A DNA stretch of 5,923 nt, taken from NCBI GenBank assembly GCA_021157555.1, contig JAGGWL010000220.1, positions 1-5,923 on the forward strand, in the 5' to 3' direction. Made by a program: the position numbers and the translations under genes. This DNA is from Deltaproteobacteria bacterium (lineage in GTDB: Bacteria > Desulfobacterota > Desulfobacteria > Desulfobacterales > BuS5). A model generated the notes under the pieces. It worked only from the letters and a program-made list of their open reading frames with translations. It ran no database searches and was not told the DNA's origin. The number at the start of each line of letters is the position of its first letter. The stretch's first letter is position 1. Positions 4,865 through 5,923 of the stretch are shown piece after piece.

Positions 4865-5905
4865 TTATAAATCAAGATCACCCTCAAACCATGACACATT
4901 GTTAAGGGATGCGAAAAAATCACTATTTTTCGGCTCAAAAATATTAACAAAAACATCACGCCCTTCTCTTTTCATGAAACCGTGCTGTTTAAGCATTTTT
5001 TCAAAACGCTCTGGACCGTAATGGAGAATAGATATGGTACTATGTTTCTGCCCGTACATCTTTTTAATAAACTTTGAAAGCAGGACATGAATGCCGGAAT
5101 CGGATCCAGGCAAAAAAAATTCCTGAACTATCACTTCCTTATCATCAAGCGTATAAATTACATACCCCAGTAATTGTTCCTTACAGTACAGAGCAAATAT
5201 TTCGGGATCACCCTGACATAGACCGGTGGCATACCTCCACTTCAGATACTCAGGCGATTTTTTTAAAATATTCTCCACCGCCGGATTTTTCGGAATCAGA
5301 ACCTGTTCTATCGTCACACCCTTTTCAATAGAATTTTTCCACAAATTGAAATACCGAAATTTTATCCAGGGATCTATTGATGCGAATTTTAATACCAAAT
5401 CCACAAATGAAGCTACCGCCTTTCGGGGAAACCTCCATTTAATAATGGCTGAAATCTTGTCCTTGCTTTTGAGCACTTTGCTCCATCTGTATGCTGTGCC
5501 GATTTTTTTGTACCCTACTCTTTTAAAGACCGGCTGTGATTTTTCGTTTGGCATGGCCAGCAGCGCCTGATATCCGTATTCATCACAGCCTTTGATCAGC
5601 GCTTTCAGAACCATCAGGGCAGGCCCCAGGGTGCGATGCTTTTTTAAAATAAGCATATCGCAATTGACACCTAAAAGGATTTGTTTCCCGTTCAATATAG
5701 CTCTGCACGGAAAAACAGCTACGCTTCCCACAGGGTTTTCAACGCCATCATAAAAAATAAGCCATGCAGCAGACTTCCCATATGAGTTCTCTGTAAACAT
5801 ATTTACCATTCTTTGAGAACCTGGATATTTCAGGATCTCATTCCACAAACAAAGCAGATCTTCGCTATCCTGCTCAAAATTAAATTTTCTTGTAGTATAT
5901 CCCAT
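4865..5905 (-). CDS. GNAT-family N-acyltransferase, two-domain, polysaccharide-locus type
   Basis: A 346-residue cytoplasmic protein with an N-terminal GNAT domain that would pass an acyl group, usually acetyl, from a coenzyme A thioester to an amine, plausibly an amino sugar or precursor of the locus glycan. Seen: beta strands at 46-52 and 59-66 (VGSVAVFP); LGVNCDMLILKKHRTLGPALMVLKAL (78-103), in which R91-T-L-G-P-A96 is the R/Q-x-x-G-x-G/A acyl-CoA pyrophosphate loop; and YGYQALLAMPNEKSQPVFKRVGYKKIG (110-136), the closing GNAT motif with Asn120 and the F-K-R-V-G-Y turn. The second half starts at SPEYLKWRYA (217-226), continues with a GNAT-like strand set (EIFALY...LLGYVIYTL) and ends with SWFEGDLDL, similar to the W-x-x-x-x-G-D-x-D tail of GNAT proteins in EPS clusters. 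It lacks an obvious CoA loop, so it may bind substrate only. ATG chosen because AGGGA lies 7 bases upstream. The flippase gene follows after 182 bases. Substrate and acyl group unknown. Confidence 0.83.
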   Translation of the reverse strand: MGYTTRKFNFEQDSEDLLCLWNEILKYPGSQRMVNMFTENSYGKSAAWLIFYDGVENPVGSVAVFPCRAILNGKQILLGVNCDMLILKKHRTLGPALMVLKALIKGCDEYGYQALLAMPNEKSQPVFKRVGYKKIGTAYRWSKVLKSKDKISAIIKWRFPRKAVASFVDLVLKFASIDPWIKFRYFNLWKNSIEKGVTIEQVLIPKNPAVENILKKSPEYLKWRYATGLCQGDPEIFALYCKEQLLGYVIYTLDDKEVIVQEFFLPGSDSGIHVLLSKFIKKMYGQKHSTISILHYGPERFEKMLKQHGFMKREGRDVFVNIFEPKNSDFFASLNNVSWFEGDLDL

Positions 5906-5912
5906 TGCGTTA

Positions 5913-5917
5913 TTCCC
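5913..5917 (-). promoter_or_regulatory. Ribosome binding site of the GNAT gene
   Basis: AGGGA on the minus strand, 7 bases before the ATG at 5905, close to ideal spacing. The promoter for this gene, if it has its own, lies beyond the right edge of the window. Confidence 0.6.
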
Positions 5918-5923
5918 TGAAAT

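Noticed and set aside
4809..5021. Plus-strand open frame starting in the GNAT-flippase gap
   Set aside because: Most of it is antisense to the GNAT 3' end, with no ribosome binding site and no recognisable product.
5226..5570. Plus-strand open frame of 114 codons
   Set aside because: Antisense to the GNAT gene, covering its acyl-CoA loop region; no ribosome binding site or domain seen.

Overview
The window looks like part of an extracellular or surface polysaccharide (EPS, O-antigen or capsule) biosynthesis locus from a Gram-negative-type bacterium with a moderately AT-rich genome. All five genes I can support lie on the minus strand. They are read from high to low coordinates: a two-domain GNAT acyltransferase (4865-5905), a Wzx-type flippase (3174-4682), a divergent polysaccharide-deacetylase-like protein (1722-2834), a kinase-like phosphotransferase of the aminoglycoside-phosphotransferase (APH) fold (611-1675), and the N-terminal part of a family 4-type glycosyltransferase that runs off the left edge (1-605). 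The gene mix recalls glycan loci of Desulfobacterota, but nothing here (no rRNA, no housekeeping gene) fixes the taxon.

Layout: GNAT and flippase are separated by 182 bases holding a small inverted repeat and a short direct repeat. Flippase and deacetylase-like gene are separated by 339 non-coding bases, the most interesting non-coding part. Its right half is an approximately 150-base element with imperfect terminal inverted repeats (2989-3138), like a MITE or a dispersed palindromic repeat. Its left half is very AT-rich, with a consensus -35 hexamer and three copies of a short motif exactly 32 bases apart. The last three genes are tightly packed (46 and 5 bases between them) and probably form one transcription unit.

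How the genes may work together (inference): the glycosyltransferase adds a sugar to a lipid-linked oligosaccharide. The GNAT, deacetylase-like and phosphotransferase proteins are candidates for decorating or remodelling the sugars or their precursors. The flippase moves the lipid-linked unit across the inner membrane. No polymerase, chain-length regulator or priming transferase lies in the window, so it is a fragment of a larger locus.

I find no CRISPR array, tRNA, rRNA, transposase or convincing intrinsic terminator. Nothing here is demonstrably a new system. The best leads are the phosphotransferase and divergent deacetylase sitting side by side, and the repeat element in the 339-base gap.
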